From Cryobacterium sp. (GTDB taxonomy: Bacteria; Actinomycetota; Actinomycetes; Actinomycetales; Microbacteriaceae), in assembly GCF_025463825.1 (NCBI RefSeq), contig NZ_JAODBG010000075.1:1-45219 (forward strand): DNA of 45,219 bases, read 5' to 3'. Within the stretch, counting starts at the first letter, position 1; every line of letters starts with the position of its first letter. Position numbers and translations under genes: made by a program. The notes below the pieces were generated by a model. The model was not told where the DNA came from and did not search any database. It was given only the letters and a program-made list of their open reading frames with translations. Shown here in pieces: positions 1-7,552 of this stretch.

Positions 1-426
1 GTCTCGCTCTACTCCGACCCGGCGAACGAGTCGCAGGGGCTCTGGATCCTCGAGCGCGCCGGCCTGATCACACTGAAGGCGGGCACCACGAAGGGCGACG
101 CGACGATCGCCGACATCGCGACCAACCCGAAGCACCTGAAGTTCCCGCTGCTCGACTTCGCGGCCCAGTCCCGCGCCCTGCCCGACCTGGACGCCGCGGT
201 CGGCTACACCGAGTACTACCTGGCGGCCAAGGTGCCGATCAGCAAGCAGATCTTCGCCCCGGCCGCACCCGACGAGTTCGCCGGGCAGCTCACCATCGGC
301 AGCGACTTCGCCGACACCGAGAACATCAAGAACCTGGTCGCCGCGTTCGCCGACCCGGCCGTGCAGGACTTCCTGGCGACCGACCCCGCCGTTGCGGGCA
401 TCCTGCTGCCCATCGACGCCGAGTAA
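1..426 (+). CDS. MetQ/NlpA-family methionine-binding lipoprotein (5' end outside window)
   Basis: The frame is open from base 1 and encodes the last 141 residues of a substrate-binding protein. NlpA/MetQ family features are visible: an early 'SDPANESQGLWIL' segment followed by 'GLITLK', a central 'AAVGYTEYYLAAK' stretch, and a C-terminal helix region 'NLVAAFADPAVQDFL'. Members bind methionine outside the cell and deliver it to the MetN-MetI ABC importer; the partner genes would lie upstream. The signal peptide and lipobox are outside the window. The gene is followed by a strong hairpin, so it is probably the last gene of its operon. Family call is firm; the exact ligand is inferred from family. 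Confidence 0.85.
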   Translation, partial: VSLYSDPANESQGLWILERAGLITLKAGTTKGDATIADIATNPKHLKFPLLDFAAQSRALPDLDAAVGYTEYYLAAKVPISKQIFAPAAPDEFAGQLTIGSDFADTENIKNLVAAFADPAVQDFLATDPAVAGILLPIDAE

Positions 427-450
427 CACCCCAGCCCAGCCCGCGAGAGA

Positions 451-492
451 GGTCGTGTGGTCACCTCGAATCCCTGAGATGACCACACGACC
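451..492 (+). terminator. Hairpin terminator after the MetQ-like gene
   Basis: Perfect 13-bp inverted repeat: GGTCGTGTGGTCA at 451-463 and its complement at 480-492. CTC/GAG inside the loop can extend the stem after one mismatch. It starts 24 nt after the stop codon. There is no clear T-run, so this is a stem-only (actinobacterial style) terminator candidate. Confidence 0.6.
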
Positions 493-513
493 GCTTTGGT
501 GTGCCCCGAGCAC

Positions 514-543
514 TTGGAATGCAAGCTGACACTTGCATAAAAT
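514..543 (+). promoter_or_regulatory. Promoter and spacer operator of the ArsR-VOC operon
   Basis: A -35-like TTGGAA (514-519) and a -10-like TAAAAT (538-543) are separated by exactly 18 bp. The spacer is itself a perfect dyad, TGCAAG-N6-CTTGCA (520-537). An ArsR-type repressor bound there would cover the spacer and shut the promoter, so autoregulation by the gene downstream is the natural inference. The -10 lies 7 nt before the ATG at 551, which suggests a leaderless mRNA. Confidence 0.6.
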
Positions 544-550
544 GGAGGGC

Positions 551-823
551 ATGGGAGATGTGTTCCGGGCCCTCGCCGATCCGACCCGGCGCCAGATCCT
601 CGACGAACTCGTAATTCGCGATGGCCTGACGCTGTTCGAGATCTGCGCCCGGCTGATGACGGTGCACGGAGTGGCCTCCACCCGCCAAGCCATTTCCCAG
701 CATCTCGCGGTGCTCGAGGAGGCCGACCTGGTGCGCACCCGCCGGGTCGGTCGCACCAAGATCCACGACCTGAACTCTGCGCCCCTCCGCGCGATCACCG
801 ACCGCTGGCCCATCACCCGATAG
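551..823 (+). CDS. ArsR-family winged-helix transcriptional regulator
   Basis: A 90-residue protein opening with 'MGDVFRALADPTRRQILD', the classic N-terminus of metal-independent ArsR repressors. The recognition helix region is around 'STRQAISQHLAVLEEADLV', followed by the wing 'RTRRVGRTKIHDL'. No cysteine metal-binding cluster of the SmtB/ArsR type is seen, so a non-metal signal is likely. The ATG at 551 is chosen because a TAAAAT -10 box sits 7 nt upstream; ATG 542 and TTG 533 are in frame but overlap the -10 or operator. The VOC gene begins 9 nt after the stop, so the two form an operon, and the dyad in the promoter spacer suggests autorepression. The inducer is unknown. Confidence 0.88.
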   Translation: MGDVFRALADPTRRQILDELVIRDGLTLFEICARLMTVHGVASTRQAISQHLAVLEEADLVRTRRVGRTKIHDLNSAPLRAITDRWPITR

Positions 824-832
824 GAGAATCCC

Positions 833-1225
833 GTGCCCATCCGCATCAACCTCACGAGTATTTTCGTCGACGACCAGGCCAAGGCGCTCGCCTTCTACAC
901 CGAGAAGCTCGGCTTCGTGCTGAAGAACGATGTGCCCATCGGCCTGCATCGATGGCTCACCGTTGTCGGCCCGGGGGAGCCCGACGGCGTCGAGCTGCTC
1001 CTCGAACCCGACGAGCACCCCGCAGCGAAGGCGTACCTGGCCGCGCTCGTCGAAGACGGTATCCCGGCCACCTCGTTCGCGGTCGATGACGTGGCGGCCA
1101 CGGTGCGCGAGCTCGAGGCGAACGGAGTGAGAGTCACCCAGCCGGCGACCCCGATGGGCCCGGTGCTGGTGGCCACCATCGACGACACCTGCGGCAACCT
1201 GATCCAGCTGACCAGCCCGGCCTGA
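833..1225 (+). CDS. VOC-family (glyoxalase/bleomycin-resistance fold) protein
   Basis: A 130-residue single VOC protein of normal length. It begins 'MPIRINLTSIFVDDQAKALAFYTEKLGF', the first beta-alpha-beta unit, and ends with 'VATIDDTCGNLIQL', the typical last strands. GTG start at 833 with GGAG 8-10 nt upstream. VOC proteins are metal-dependent isomerases or dioxygenases, or drug-binding resistance proteins; the sequence does not decide which. Pairing directly behind an ArsR-type regulator is a common arrangement and suggests a small inducible response operon. A short hairpin overlaps the stop codon. Confidence 0.85.
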   Translation: MPIRINLTSIFVDDQAKALAFYTEKLGFVLKNDVPIGLHRWLTVVGPGEPDGVELLLEPDEHPAAKAYLAALVEDGIPATSFAVDDVAATVRELEANGVRVTQPATPMGPVLVATIDDTCGNLIQLTSPA

Positions 1226-1237
1226 TCGGCTAGGCCG
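1218..1237. terminator. Hairpin at the end of the VOC gene
   Basis: CGGCCT-N8-AGGCCG (1218-1237) overlaps the stop codon. A second dyad, AATAAGGA (1276-1283) with TCCTTATT (1320-1327), lies in the same convergent gap before panB and includes a short T-run. Both are candidates for termination between the converging VOC and panB transcripts. Confidence 0.4.
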
Positions 1238-1338
1238 AGGCTGAGCAACGCACGCTGAGAAGGAGAACGGTCGCAAATAAGGACATCGTGCGCGATCCAG
1301 TCCTTGTCAGCTCACTTTTTCCTTATTGCGGGGTGCTG

Positions 1339-2184
1339 TTAGAAGGTGTGCTCCGGTGCGGGGAAGGTACCCGCCGTCACCTCGGCCGCGTAGTCCTGGG
1401 CGGCGGTGAGCAACACGGAGTGCATGTCGGCGTACTGCTTGACGAAGCGGGGGAGCCGGCCGGTGCGGAGGCCCACCATGTCCTGCCAGACGAGCACCTG
1501 GGCGTCGCAGCCGTTGCCAGCGCCGATGCCCACGGTGGGGATGCGCAGGGCCGCGGTGATGTCGGCGGCCACGTCACCGGGCACCATCTCCATCAGCACC
1601 GCGAACGCCCCCGCCGCCTCGAGTGCGCGGGCGGCGTCCAGCAGCCGCTCGGCATCCGCGCCGCGTCCCTGCACGCGGTATCCGCCCAGGCTGTGCTCGG
1701 CCTGCGGTGTGAAGCCGATGTGGGCCATCACGGGGATGCCGGAGCGGGCGAGGAGCTCGACCTGCGGAACCATCTCGGCGCCGCCCTCGAGTTTGACCGC
1801 GTGCACGCTCGCCTCCTTCATGAACCGCACCGCGGTGTGGAAGGCTTGCTCGGCAGAGACCTGGTAGGAGCCGAACGGCAGGTCCGCGATCACCAGTGCG
1901 TGCTCGGCGGACCGGGTGACCGCGCGGGCCAGGGGGATCAGTTCGTCCACGGTGACCGGCAGCGAGGTCTGGTTGCCGAACACGTTGTTGGACGCCGAAT
2001 CGCCCACGAGCAGCACCGGGATGCCCGCCTCGTCGAACGTCGCCGCGGTGTACATGTCGTACGCCGTGAGCATCGCCCATTTCTGGCCGCGCTCCTTCAA
2101 CTCCTGCAGGTGGTGGATGCGCACCCGTTTGCGGGTGGCCGGAGCGTTCGCCGCGTTACCGTAGGGAGCAGGTTGCTCATTCAT
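1339..2184 (-). CDS. panB: 3-methyl-2-oxobutanoate hydroxymethyltransferase
   Basis: A 281-residue protein of family length. It transfers a hydroxymethyl group from 5,10-methylene-THF to alpha-ketoisovalerate, giving ketopantoate, the first committed step of pantothenate/CoA synthesis in the cytoplasm. PanB motifs are present: '[18 protein letters not shown]', '[13 protein letters not shown]' (Mg-binding Asp/Ser), '[12 protein letters not shown]', 'VKLEGG', '[10 protein letters not shown]' and '[16 protein letters not shown]'. ATG start at 2184 with GAAAGG upstream. A TAGGGT -10-like box (2220-2215 on this strand) would give a short leader. It stands alone here, divergent from the MaoC remnant; no panC neighbour is seen. 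Confidence 0.95.
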   Translation of the reverse strand: MNEQPAPYGNAANAPATRKRVRIHHLQELKERGQKWAMLTAYDMYTAATFDEAGIPVLLVGDSASNNVFGNQTSLPVTVDELIPLARAVTRSAEHALVIADLPFGSYQVSAEQAFHTAVRFMKEASVHAVKLEGGAEMVPQVELLARSGIPVMAHIGFTPQAEHSLGGYRVQGRGADAERLLDAARALEAAGAFAVLMEMVPGDVAADITAALRIPTVGIGAGNGCDAQVLVWQDMVGLRTGRLPRFVKQYADMHSVLLTAAQDYAAEVTAGTFPAPEHTF

Positions 2185-2247
2185 GCGTGCCTTTCAGGAT
2201 TCAAGTGACCTTTCACCCTAGGACCGATTGCGTACAGTGAGATCCCT

Positions 2248-2716
2248 ATGGACACCTCCTTCACCGTTCCCCTGGCCGACCGCTATCTGGAGGACTACCG
2301 GCCCGGAATCGTCGCCGAGTACGGGGCGGCGTTGGTCAGCGAAGAGAGCATCGTCGCGTTCGCCGCCGCCTTCGACCCGCACGCGATGCACCTGGACCCG
2401 GCGGCGGCGCTCGCCGGGCCGTTCGGCGGCCTGATCGCCAGCGGGTGGCACACCACCGCCGTGATGATGCGGATCATGGTGGACAACTACCTGAACGAGC
2501 ACCAGCCTGGGCTCCCCGGGCGTGGACGAGCTCCGGTGGATCCTTCCGGTGCGAGCCGGCGACATCCTTTCGGCCCGGTTCACCGTGCTCTCTGCCCGGC
2601 AATCGGCGTCCAAGCCCGATCGTGGCCTCGTGCACACGCGCATCGAGGCGCGGAACCAGTCCGGTGACCTGGTCATGTCCCAGGTGATGATGAACCTGAT
2701 CCGCCGCCGCGCCTGA
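2248..2716 (+). pseudogene. MaoC-like hydratase, single-base frameshift
   Basis: The first frame (from ATG 2248) gives a hot-dog fold MaoC-like start, with 'FAAAFDPHAMHLDP' (the hydratase motif with Asp and His) and 'FGGLIASGWHTTAVMMR'. The match continues in the +1 frame with 'SLGSPGVDELRWILPVRAGD' and ends 'MSQVMMNLIRRRA' at 2716. One extra C near 2502-2505 (GAGCACCAGC) explains the shift. Repaired, the protein would be about 155 residues, normal for this family, acting on enoyl-CoA-type substrates. A TACAGT -10-like box lies 9 nt before the ATG. The lesion could be a sequencing error, since only one base is involved. Confidence 0.8.
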
Positions 2717-2726
2717 TCGCCGAGGA

Positions 2727-3430
2727 CTACTGCGCGGAGTAGCCGCCCGTCGACGAGGTGGTAGCTGCCGGAGATGAATGATGCGGCGTCGCTGAGCAGG
2801 AACAGGGTCAGAGCGGCGACCTCCTTGTCGGTGCCGAGACGGCGGGACGCGTGCTGGGCCTCGAGCGCGGTGAGCGCCTCGGGGGAGAGGCTGGAGCGCA
2901 CCAGCGGGGTGTCGATGAAGCCGGGGCCGACAGCGTTGGTGCGGACGCCATCCGCGGTGTACTCCAGCGCGGCGACCTTGGTGAGTCCGATCAGGGCGTG
3001 CTTGCTCGTCACGTACGCGGCGTTCTCGGCGATGCCGACAGAGCCGAGCACGGAGGCCATGTTGACCGCGGCGCCGCCGCCGGCGGCCACGATGGCGGGC
3101 AGCTGGAACTTCGGGCCGTAGAAGACGCCGTCCAGGTCGACGGCGCGCACGCGGTCCCAGGCGGCGATGTCGTAGTCGCCGATCTTCTGCGGCGCGGCTC
3201 CGATGCCGGCGTTGTTGACGGCCAGGTGCAGGGCGCCGAAGGTTTCCTGGGCGAAGGTGACGGCCGCTTCGGAGTCTTCCCACTTCGCGGTGTTCTGCGT
3301 GAACGCGGCGGCCTTGCCGCCGGCGGCGATGATCTCGTCCGCGACCGCCTGCGCGGCCTCGAGCTTGATGTCGGTAATCACCACGGCGGCGCCTTCCGCG
3401 GCGAGCTCCCGGGAAATCTCGGCGCATTGA
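2727..3430 (-). pseudogene. Short-chain dehydrogenase/reductase, 5'-truncated and frameshifted at the end
   Basis: The body is a clear classical SDR. It has 'LHLAVNNAGIG' (NNAG), 'VNMASVLGSVG' (catalytic Ser), 'YVTSKHALIGLTKVAALEY' (YxxxK) and 'NAVGPGFIDTPLV'. Two lesions are visible. At the 5' end, sequence resembling 'AEISRELAAEGAAVVITDIK' is preserved, but the preceding nucleotide-binding motif TGxxxGIG (about 20 residues) is missing and an in-frame stop lies just upstream. At the 3' end an extra G (GACGGGCGGCTAC) shifts the frame; without it the protein would end 'VDGGYSAQ' at TAG 2727. The loss of the Rossmann Gly motif makes it non-functional as written. Confidence 0.8.
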
Positions 3431-3441
3431 GAATGCTGAAC

Positions 3442-3457
3442 TTATGCGTTCGCATAA
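3442..3457. promoter_or_regulatory. Palindrome TTATGCG-TT-CGCATAA
   Basis: A perfect 7-bp inverted repeat around a 2-nt centre, lying right at the truncated 5' edge of the SDR remnant. It has the size and symmetry of a MarR/TetR-type operator. The gene it served may be the damaged SDR or the dioxygenase operon 110 bp downstream. Confidence 0.4.
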
Positions 3458-3499
3458 AAGCAAACCACGGGTCGGTATTAAGTATTCCACAGCTAATTG

Positions 3500-3538
3500 T
3501 TGCAGCTACAACCATTTGAGGTATGGTTGTAGATACAA
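3500..3538 (+). promoter_or_regulatory. Promoter with dyad operator before the dioxygenase operon
   Basis: CTACAACCAT (3506-3515) and ATGGTTGTAG (3523-3532) form a perfect 10-bp dyad with a 7-bp spacer. The shorter TTGTA-GA-TACAA (3527-3538) overlaps its right arm, and TTGT-N7-ACAA (3497-3511) overlaps its left arm. A -35-like TTGCAG (3500-3505) and -10-like TATGGT (3522-3527), 16 bp apart, are covered by the dyad. The region is markedly more A+T-rich than its surroundings. A MarR-like repressor is the likely binder (inference); no such gene is adjacent. Confidence 0.5.
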
Positions 3539-3568
3539 GCACTTCACCGCGATTCCCGGGAGCCAGTC

Positions 3569-4483
3569 ATGAGCGTCACCACCGACGAGCAGATCCTCAA
3601 CGCCGACACATCAATGGGAGCGGTGACCCTCCGGGTCGGCGACCTCGACACCATGTCGGACTACTACTCGCGGGCATTCGCCATGGAGCCCCTCGAGGAG
3701 CGCAGCCGCTCCCGCGAGGTGCACCGCGTACTCGGGCGCGGCACCACCCCGCTGGTGCGCCTCATTCACACCCCGGACCTGCCCCGCGTCGATCCGCGTC
3801 AGGCCGGCCTGTTCCACACCGCGTTCCTCTTCGAAACCCCCGAAACCCTGGCCGCCACCGTGTACCGCGCCGCGCAAGACCCGCGCAGCCGGTTCGTCGG
3901 CTCCAGCGACCATCTCGTCAGTGAGGCGTTCTACTTCACCGACCCCGAGGGCAACGGTGTCGAGCTGTACACCGACCGGGACCGTGACCGCTGGATCCAC
4001 GACGGTGAAGAAATCCGGATGGCCACCGAATACCTCGACCCCAACTCCTACCTGCAGAACCACCTCAACCAGAGGGTCCTGGATGCCGGCCCCGCCGAGG
4101 CCGGCGCCGTCGGGCACGTGCACCTGCAGGTCGGCGACGTGCAGACGGCCCGCACGTTCTACGTCGACGCGCTCGGCTTCGCAGCCACGCAGACCGGCTA
4201 TCCGGGTGCGCTGTTCGCCTCGGCCGGCGGCTACCACCATCACATCGCCATGAACGTGTGGAACAGCCGCGGCTCCGGACCGCGTGCGGCCAGCCTCGGC
4301 CTCGGCGACGTGGCCGTCACCGTGCCCGACGTCGCCGACCTTGAGTCCCTCACCGCCCGCCTGGCCGCCACGTCCATTCCGTTCGCCGGCGACGGCCGGT
4401 CCGTCACCGTCACCGACCCGTGGGGCACCCAGGTGACCATTGGCCTGCCCGACCTCTCCGTCGACGAGCTGATCGCCCGATGA
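3569..4483 (+). CDS. Two-domain VOC extradiol ring-cleavage dioxygenase (CatE/MhqO-like)
   Basis: A 304-residue protein with two VOC modules. The first, 'MGAVTLRVGDLDTMSDYYSRAF', runs to 'FYFTDPEGNGVELYTDR' with metal-ligand type His/Glu. The second, 'GHVHLQVGDVQTARTFYVDALG', includes 'GYYHHHIAMN'-type residues near position 225. Length and layout match type I extradiol (catechol 2,3-) dioxygenases and the Bacillus MhqO/MhqE group that opens quinol rings. ATG 3569 is preceded by GGGAG. The stop overlaps the start of the hydrolase gene by ATGA, so the pair is translationally coupled, as in the quinone-resistance mhq operons. The substrate is inferred, not proven. Confidence 0.85.
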   Translation: MSVTTDEQILNADTSMGAVTLRVGDLDTMSDYYSRAFAMEPLEERSRSREVHRVLGRGTTPLVRLIHTPDLPRVDPRQAGLFHTAFLFETPETLAATVYRAAQDPRSRFVGSSDHLVSEAFYFTDPEGNGVELYTDRDRDRWIHDGEEIRMATEYLDPNSYLQNHLNQRVLDAGPAEAGAVGHVHLQVGDVQTARTFYVDALGFAATQTGYPGALFASAGGYHHHIAMNVWNSRGSGPRAASLGLGDVAVTVPDVADLESLTARLAATSIPFAGDGRSVTVTDPWGTQVTIGLPDLSVDELIAR

Positions 4484-5130
4484 CCGCGCTGCGGGATGTC
4501 CGCTCGCCCGCCTGGCCAACCGACCCGATGGCCGAGCCGGTCGTGCTGCTCCTGATGCACGGCTACGGATCGAACGAACACGACCTCACCGGGCTGATGC
4601 CCGCCCTCGGACTCGACCTGCCCTGGGCTTCGCTCCGCGCGCCGCTCGATGCCGGCAATGGTGGCGCGGCTTGGTTCGCCATCACGACCCCCGGCAACCC
4701 CGGCGCTCAGCCGGTCGCTGCGGCAACCGAGGCGATCTGGGCCTGGGTCGACGCCAACCTGGCTTCCGGCACCCGGGTGATCCCGATCGGCTTCTCGCAG
4801 GGCGGCCTGATGGCCAGCCAGCTGCTCCGCACCCGGCCGGAGCGGGTGCTGGCCCCGGTCGTGCTGGGCGGCTTCGTGCTCGGTGCGGCCCAGCCCGGCG
4901 ACGACACCCTTGCCGCAGAGCGCCCCGCGCTCTTCTGGGGCCGCGGCGCCGAAGACCGGGTCATCGGCGCGCCCGCGATCGATCGCACGAGCTCGTTCCT
5001 GCCGCTGCACTCCACCCTGGTCGAGCGGGTGTATCCGGGCCTTGCCCACGGGATCAACGCTGCTGAGCTCGGCGACGTGCGCGAATTCGTCACGATCAAC
5101 GCCGGCATCGGGGCCGTGGGCGGCCGCTGA
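4480..5130 (+). CDS. Phospholipase/carboxylesterase-family alpha/beta hydrolase (MhqD-like)
   Basis: A 216-residue hydrolase. The start 'VVLLLMHGYGSNEHDL' carries the oxyanion HGxG motif, the nucleophile elbow is 'GFSQGG' (Ser106), and Asp159 ('GAEDRV') with His190 ('YPGLAHG') complete a visible catalytic triad. Family members cleave carboxyl esters; MhqD-like ones accompany ring-cleaving dioxygenases in quinone detoxification. The ATG at 4480 overlaps the dioxygenase stop (ATGA), which fixes the start; an in-frame start further upstream would lie inside the dioxygenase. With its partner it likely handles hydroquinone-type or catechol stress. The exact ester is unknown. Confidence 0.85.
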   Translation: MTALRDVRSPAWPTDPMAEPVVLLLMHGYGSNEHDLTGLMPALGLDLPWASLRAPLDAGNGGAAWFAITTPGNPGAQPVAAATEAIWAWVDANLASGTRVIPIGFSQGGLMASQLLRTRPERVLAPVVLGGFVLGAAQPGDDTLAAERPALFWGRGAEDRVIGAPAIDRTSSFLPLHSTLVERVYPGLAHGINAAELGDVREFVTINAGIGAVGGR

Positions 5131-5143
5131 GCCCGGCTACGCC

Positions 5144-5172
5144 GTCCGAGATCGGATCTTCACCTTTCGGAC
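5144..5172. terminator. Hairpin between convergent hydrolase and AKR remnant
   Basis: TCCGA (5145-5149) can pair with TCGGA at 5152-5156 (2-nt loop) or with the second copy in TCGGAC (5167-5172, pairing GTCCGA 5144-5149). The two alternative stems sit between the converging stop codons and could end both transcripts. Confidence 0.35.
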
Positions 5173-5976
5173 TGCTCGTCGTTCGCCCGGTACACCTCGA
5201 AGGTGAGCCGCGGCATCCTGGCGAAGTCCGTCTCGGGTTCCCAGCCTTCGACCAGAGCCAGGTTGCGCTCGACCTCCTCCGGCCAGCGCATGCCGACGAT
5301 GCCCGAGGTGACCCGGGTGTCGGACAGCACGAACTTGAGGGCCACCTCATAGAGGTCGTGCGCCGACTGCCAGCCGGGGGCCAGGAACGCTGCTTCGCGC
5401 TGGAAAACCCCGGAGGTCATCGTGCGCATCGAGACGACACCGACGTTCTTCTCGGCGGCCTGGATCAGGAAATGGTTCGCTGCGGCCTGGTAGATGATGT
5501 TGTACGCGACCTGGTAGACCTCGATGGCGTCATGCTCCAGGAACGGCAGGACGGACCAGGGCTCCTCCGTCGTGATCCCGATGTGCCCGATCGTACCCGC
5601 CTCGCGGAGCTCGATCAGGGCGTCGAGCGGGCCGCCCGTCAACACGTGCTCAACGTCGGCGGGGGTGTACATCCGGCCGTGGATCTGCATGAGGTCGATG
5701 CGGTCGGTCTGCAGGCGGTGCAGGCTTTCGTGGACGCTGTCGATGACTCCGTCGTGATCCAGTTCGTACCAGACCTTGCTGGCCAGCACGCAGTCCTCGC
5801 GACGGGATCTCATCACCTCACCGATCAGGGTTTCGCTGTAGCCCTTGCACGACCTTCCGACCTTCCGCTGTCCTCGGGTTCCACCCGGATGACTCCTCGA
5901 CGTAGGCGAACGCCGCTCCGCCGATCGCCAGAGGAGACACCTGCAGACCGGTGCGGCCGAGCTCGCGCTTGTGCAG
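5160..5976 (-). pseudogene. Aldo/keto reductase with internal deletion and no normal start codon
   Basis: Reading down from 5970, one frame encodes an AKR N-terminus ('HKRELGRTGLQVSPLAIGG', then 'GWNPRTAEGRKVVQ'). The match then jumps frame near 5850 to 'GYSETLIGEVMRSRREDCVL' and continues intact through 'VWYELDHDGVI', 'DRIDLMQIHG' and 'GIVGMRWPEEVERNLALVE' to the stop at 5160. What normally lies between is about 20-25 residues with the catalytic Asp and Tyr (DTAPAYG region); it is absent. Upstream of HKREL there is only CTG, with a TAG three codons further back, so the start also appears damaged. The deletion plus frameshift rules out function. Confidence 0.8.
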
Positions 5977-6103
5977 GTGTCGACACTAGGGTGACCCGGC
6001 CCGCGGAGGCAGGCTCTGCCAGTACCTGTAACGACAGGGACTCGCGCGTGGGGCCGCTCGGGCGTTGACTGGAGACCGCTTCTCACCCAGGTAAGGAACC
6101 CCC

Positions 6104-7135
6104 ATGCGAGCAACACTGATGTACGGCGCCGGCGATGTCCGCGTCGAGACCGTGCCCGACCCGATCATCCAGCAGCCCACCGACGCCATCGTGCGCGTCG
6201 TCGCCGGCTGCATCTGCGGCAGCGATCTCTGGCCGTATGCGTCCAAGCCGGCTTCGGAGCACGGCTCGCGGATGGGCCACGAGTTCGTCGGCATCGTCGA
6301 AGAGCTGGGCGGCGACGTGGTCGGCCTCGCGACGGGCGACTTCGTCATTGCGCCGTTCGTCGCCTCCGACGGCACCTGCGACTTCTGCCGCGAAGGCCTG
6401 CAGACCTCCTGCCGGCACGGCGAGCACTGGGGCAGCCCCGGCGACGGCGGCCAGGGCGAATTCGTGCGCGTGCCCCAGGCGGCCGGCACCCTCGTCGTCG
6501 TCCCCGCCGGATTCGACGAGGCACTGATCCCGTCGCTGCTCAGCCTGTCCGACGTGATGTGCACCGGCTACCACGCGGCCAAGAAGGCCCACATCCTGCC
6601 CGGGCAGTCCGTCACCGTGATCGGCGACGGCGCGGTCGGCCTCTCGGCCGTGCTCTCGGCCAAGCTCCTCGGCGCCGGCCAGGTCATCTTGATGGGCCGG
6701 CACCAGGCCCGCACCGACCTGGGCCGTCGGTTCGGTGCCACCGACGTGGTCGCCGAACGGGGCGAGGAGGGTATCGCCAAGGTCAAGGAGCTCACCGGCG
6801 GTGACGGCACCCACGTGGTGCTCGAGGCCGTCGGGCTCAAGTCCGCGATCGAGACGGCCATCGCCGTGGTGCGCGACGGCGGGGTCATCAGCAGGGTGGG
6901 CGCGCCCCAGTTCGGTGAGGTCCCGCTGGGCTTTCCCGAGTTCATGCGCAACATCACCCTGACCGGTGGTGTCGCCCCGGCCCGCGCCTACATCGACGAG
7001 CTGCTGCCGCTGGTGCTGGACGGGACCATCGAACCCGGCAAGGTCTTCGACCGCACCGTCGGCTTCGACGAGGTAGCCGCCGGCTACCGGGCGATGGCCG
7101 ACCGCGAAGCACTCAAAGTGCTCATCCGCCCGTAG
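6104..7135 (+). CDS. Zinc-dependent alcohol dehydrogenase family protein (MDR)
   Basis: A 343-residue medium-chain dehydrogenase. Catalytic zinc ligands are the Cys of 'GCICGSDLWPY' and the 'GHEFVG' His-Glu. 'TCDFCREGLQTSC' is a reduced, three-cysteine version of the structural zinc lobe. The NAD(P) fold shows 'VIGDGAVGL'. ATG at 6104 with AAGGA 9 nt upstream. It lies between two broken redox genes but looks intact itself. A clear paralogue with the same opening (MRAT, ICGSDLWPY/VCGSDLWPY) and the same three-cysteine lobe is at 42484. Substrate unknown; alcohol/aldehyde or S-hydroxymethyl-thiol are both possible. Confidence 0.88.
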   Translation: MRATLMYGAGDVRVETVPDPIIQQPTDAIVRVVAGCICGSDLWPYASKPASEHGSRMGHEFVGIVEELGGDVVGLATGDFVIAPFVASDGTCDFCREGLQTSCRHGEHWGSPGDGGQGEFVRVPQAAGTLVVVPAGFDEALIPSLLSLSDVMCTGYHAAKKAHILPGQSVTVIGDGAVGLSAVLSAKLLGAGQVILMGRHQARTDLGRRFGATDVVAERGEEGIAKVKELTGGDGTHVVLEAVGLKSAIETAIAVVRDGGVISRVGAPQFGEVPLGFPEFMRNITLTGGVAPARAYIDELLPLVLDGTIEPGKVFDRTVGFDEVAAGYRAMADREALKVLIRP

Positions 7136-7142
7136 GCCGCTC

Positions 7143-7482
7143 GTGGACCGACGTGACGTCCTCACCAAAGCGGTGGGAGCCGGTCTCGTGACCGGCGTGC
7201 TCTCCGCCTGCACCCAGGTCGTCGCCGACATGATCGCCACCGCGGTCAGCGTGGACGTGTATCGGATCGAGGCCGCCGCCGCCTATCCGCCCGACTACGA
7301 CGGGATTGTTGCGCGAAACAGCCGCGAACAAGAGGACGACGCCCGCCCCGCAATCGTGAACGGATTGCCCGACCGAGCGGTGTCCCGGCGCGACGATCGG
7401 CGAAGGCCTCGCCGTGCAGGGCGAGGAAGCCGCCGAAGCCCAGGCGGACGTCGAGGCGTGGCTCGGCCGCATCGGCGTGTGA
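7143..7482 (+). pseudogene. Flavodoxin with Tat-lipoprotein signal, two internal deletions
   Basis: The GTG frame starts 'MDRRDVLTKAVGAGLVTGVL' and 'SAC', a twin-arginine signal with a lipobox-like end. It passes abruptly into flavodoxin-like 'TQVVADMIATAVSVDVYRIE', 'YPPDYDGIVARNSREQEDDARPAIVN', and then loses the frame near 7370. In another frame the C-terminus follows: 'CPGATIGEGLAVQGEEAAEA', 'VEAWLGRIGV' and stop at 7482. Missing are the first strand with the phosphate-binding loop (about 20-30 residues) and the whole centre of the fold (roughly 60 residues). It therefore cannot bind FMN. It follows the dehydrogenase stop by only 7 nt, so it was probably its operon partner. Confidence 0.7.
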
Positions 7483-7540
7483 TTGGAAGGAAGACCGAGA
7501 GGGGGACTTACAGGCACTCCCATCCCCAACACCCCCGGAT

Positions 7541-7546
7541 TAGCGT
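7541..7546 (+). promoter_or_regulatory. Leaderless -10 box TAGCGT before AKR
   Basis: TAGCGT followed by exactly 6 nt and the ATG at 7553. Transcription would start at or next to the A of the ATG. The same spacing recurs at several other genes in the window. Confidence 0.55.
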
Positions 7547-7552
7547 AGGAAT

